Shown here one piece after another: positions 6,501 through 7,184 of a stretch of DNA of 7,184 nt. The number at the start of each line of letters is the position of its first letter. Within the stretch, counting starts at the first letter, position 1. The notes under the pieces were generated by a model, which was not told where the DNA came from, did not search any database, and worked only from the letters and a program-made list of their open reading frames with translations. Origin of the DNA: Chloroflexota bacterium (GTDB taxonomy: Bacteria; Chloroflexota; Anaerolineae; VGOG01); contig JAUWYT010000075.1 in the NCBI GenBank assembly GCA_030615705.1, forward strand, positions 1 through 7,184, read 5' to 3'. The translations under genes were made by a program, and so were the position numbers.

Positions 6501-6549
6501 GTAGGAGGTCTCCCGACGCCGAAAATCGGCCTCTGGAAAGACCTCCTAC
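6501..6549 (-). repeat. Long nested palindrome between the receiver gene and metV
   Basis: An outer perfect 11-bp stem pairs GTAGGAGGTCT (6501-6511) with AGACCTCCTAC (6539-6549). Inside it, GCCGA (6518-6522) pairs with TCGGC (6526-6530) around AAA, with partial pairing between. The whole 49-base unit is nearly self-complementary. It begins 26 bases after the receiver stop and ends 55 bases before metV. No T tract follows it on either strand, so it is not a classical terminator. It may be a mobile palindromic element, or an RNA structure that stabilises or processes the operon transcript. Confidence 0.8.
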
Positions 6550-6575
6550 CCCGAATCCGTGATCTACTGAGCCTC

Positions 6576-6974
6576 CTATTTCCTCTTTTTCCGCAATTGT
6601 TTCTCCACCCGAGCCAGCAGCGCGGCGGGCTTGATGGGCTTATCAATGTAGTCCTCGGCTTCCAAGGTGAGGCCCCGGCTCACGGCCAGCGAGGTTTCTC
6701 CTACCCTTTGGGAGAAGCTGGTCAGTATCAAAACCGGGATGCCGGCGAATTGGGGGTTGCTTTTGAGTTCTTCACAAACCGTGAATCCATCCCTCAGGGG
6801 CATGATGATGTCCAGGAGGATCAGGTCCGGCTTCTCATCCCGCGTTTTCTGCAAACCCTCTTCCCCATCGTAGGCTACGATCACCTCGTAAGGCTTGCTT
6901 TCCAGGACCTTCTTCGTCGCCTGCACGAAGTCAGGATCATCGTCAATGAGGAGGATTTTGGCTTGCTTTTCCAT
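6576..6974 (-). CDS. Stand-alone CheY-like response regulator receiver protein
   Basis: This 132-residue protein is a single receiver domain, phosphorylated by a histidine kinase. The acidic pair is D11 and D12 (LLIDDDPDF), the phospho-acceptor is D55 (LILLDIIMP), the switch threonine is T85 (LILTSFS), and K112 lies in YIDKPIKP, so the active site is complete. The insert around residues 88-106 (SQRVGETSLAVSRGLTLEAE) is a little longer than in CheY. There is no output domain; the lysine- and arginine-rich tail ends in RKKRK. The start is supported by AAAGGAG, 4 bases before the ATG. It is the first visible gene of the leftward run, 130 bases ahead of metV, with a palindrome between them. No kinase gene is in the window. 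A role in signalling to the carbon-fixation genes, or in protein-protein control of their products, is only inferred. Confidence 0.92.
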   Translation of the reverse strand: MEKQAKILLIDDDPDFVQATKKVLESKPYEVIVAYDGEEGLQKTRDEKPDLILLDIIMPLRDGFTVCEELKSNPQFAGIPVLILTSFSQRVGETSLAVSRGLTLEAEDYIDKPIKPAALLARVEKQLRKKRK

Positions 6975-7068
6975 TTTTCTCCTTTCTAATCTATCCTTTG
7001 GATTTTTGGTAACTGCTCACCTCGGTAGTTATGAAAAGCGCGAAACATCCACTGGTGGGACCACCTGA

Positions 7069-7093
7069 GCACCCTGAACTTGTCGAAGGGTGC
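7069..7093 (+). repeat. Dispersed short repeat, copy 5, with terminal inverted ends
   Basis: The unit begins GCACCCTGAACTTG and ends TCGAAGGGTGC. GCACCCT (7069-7075) and AGGGTGC (7087-7093) are perfect inverted ends around an 11-base loop. It resembles the CCTGAGC/TCGAAGGG family but with a different middle. It lies about 95 bases upstream of the receiver gene in noncoding DNA. Confidence 0.7.
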
Positions 7094-7110
7094 GACTTTG
7101 CAAGACCCGC

Positions 7111-7184
7111 GTCCTTTGACAGGCCCCTGGTCCTTTGGCACTGTACCGTACCCTGTACTGTCCGGTCCAGGACAGTGCGGTCCA
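7111..7184. repeat. Noncoding end of the window, rich in short direct and inverted repeats
   Basis: GTCCTTTG occurs at 7111-7118 and 7130-7137, and CGGTCCA at 7163-7169 and 7178-7184. ACTGTCC (7157-7163) and GGACAGT (7170-7176) form a 7-bp hairpin with a 6-base loop, and CTGTAC recurs at 7141-7146 and 7153-7158. The stretch is cut by the window edge. I see no coding sequence and no convincing promoter between 6975 and 7184. Confidence 0.55.

Noticed and set aside
6186..6989. A 267-codon open frame on the plus strand
   Set aside because: It is antisense to metV and the receiver gene, whose motifs are unambiguous, and its translation shows no recognisable domain.
6975..7060. A sigma-70 promoter for the leftward operon
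   Set aside because: Possible -10 boxes on the minus strand (CATAAC, TAGATT) have no matching -35 element, so no call was made.
7054..7065. GGTGG-GA-CCACC palindrome as a T-box-like element
   Set aside because: Only the short palindrome is present; there is no specifier stem, T-box sequence or terminator around it.
7116..7144. TTGACA at 7116-7121 as a plus-strand -35 box
   Set aside because: The sequence 17 bases downstream (CACTGT) is a poor -10 box and the stretch is repeat-rich.

Overview
The window looks like chromosomal DNA of an uncultured anaerobic bacterium, most likely Chloroflexota (Anaerolineae or Dehalococcoidia-like). This assignment is inferred from moderately high GC, a ParB-like/double-Usp fusion protein, a metV-metF-hdr cluster of the Wood-Ljungdahl type, and a dispersed short repeat (TGTCCTGAGC...AGTCGAAGGG) of a kind I associate with such genomes. 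No database search was possible.

Left half, plus strand (97-3248): a tight three-gene operon encodes a class I SAM-dependent methyltransferase, a calcineurin-like metallophosphoesterase (the genes share ATGA), and a 580-residue protein with a ParB-like N-terminus, a middle domain I cannot name and two universal stress protein domains. A strong rho-independent terminator at 3325-3363 closes it.

Right half, minus strand (6974 down to 3398, converging on that terminator): a CheY-like receiver protein, metV, metF, then HdrC and HdrB sequences that read as one fused HdrC-HdrB polypeptide broken by a -1 frame change near 4465. MetF reduces methylene-tetrahydrofolate to methyl-tetrahydrofolate. MetV and the HdrCB iron-sulfur module are the expected electron path to it, so the cluster serves the methyl branch of the reductive acetyl-CoA pathway or its reversal. 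No HdrA is in the window. The receiver protein may link the cluster to a two-component signal.

The most unusual signal is the short repeat family. At least five copies or mosaics lie in and around the minus-strand operon and I saw none in the plus-strand operon. Two are 24-base in-frame insertions inside hdrB that add eight residues each. The others fill the metF-hdrC and metV-metF junctions and the region upstream of the receiver gene. A separate long palindrome sits between the receiver gene and metV. The hdr genes also carry a tandem 15-base repeat in the linker and a missing cysteine in the second CCG motif, so hdrCB is either diverging, decaying or affected by sequence errors.
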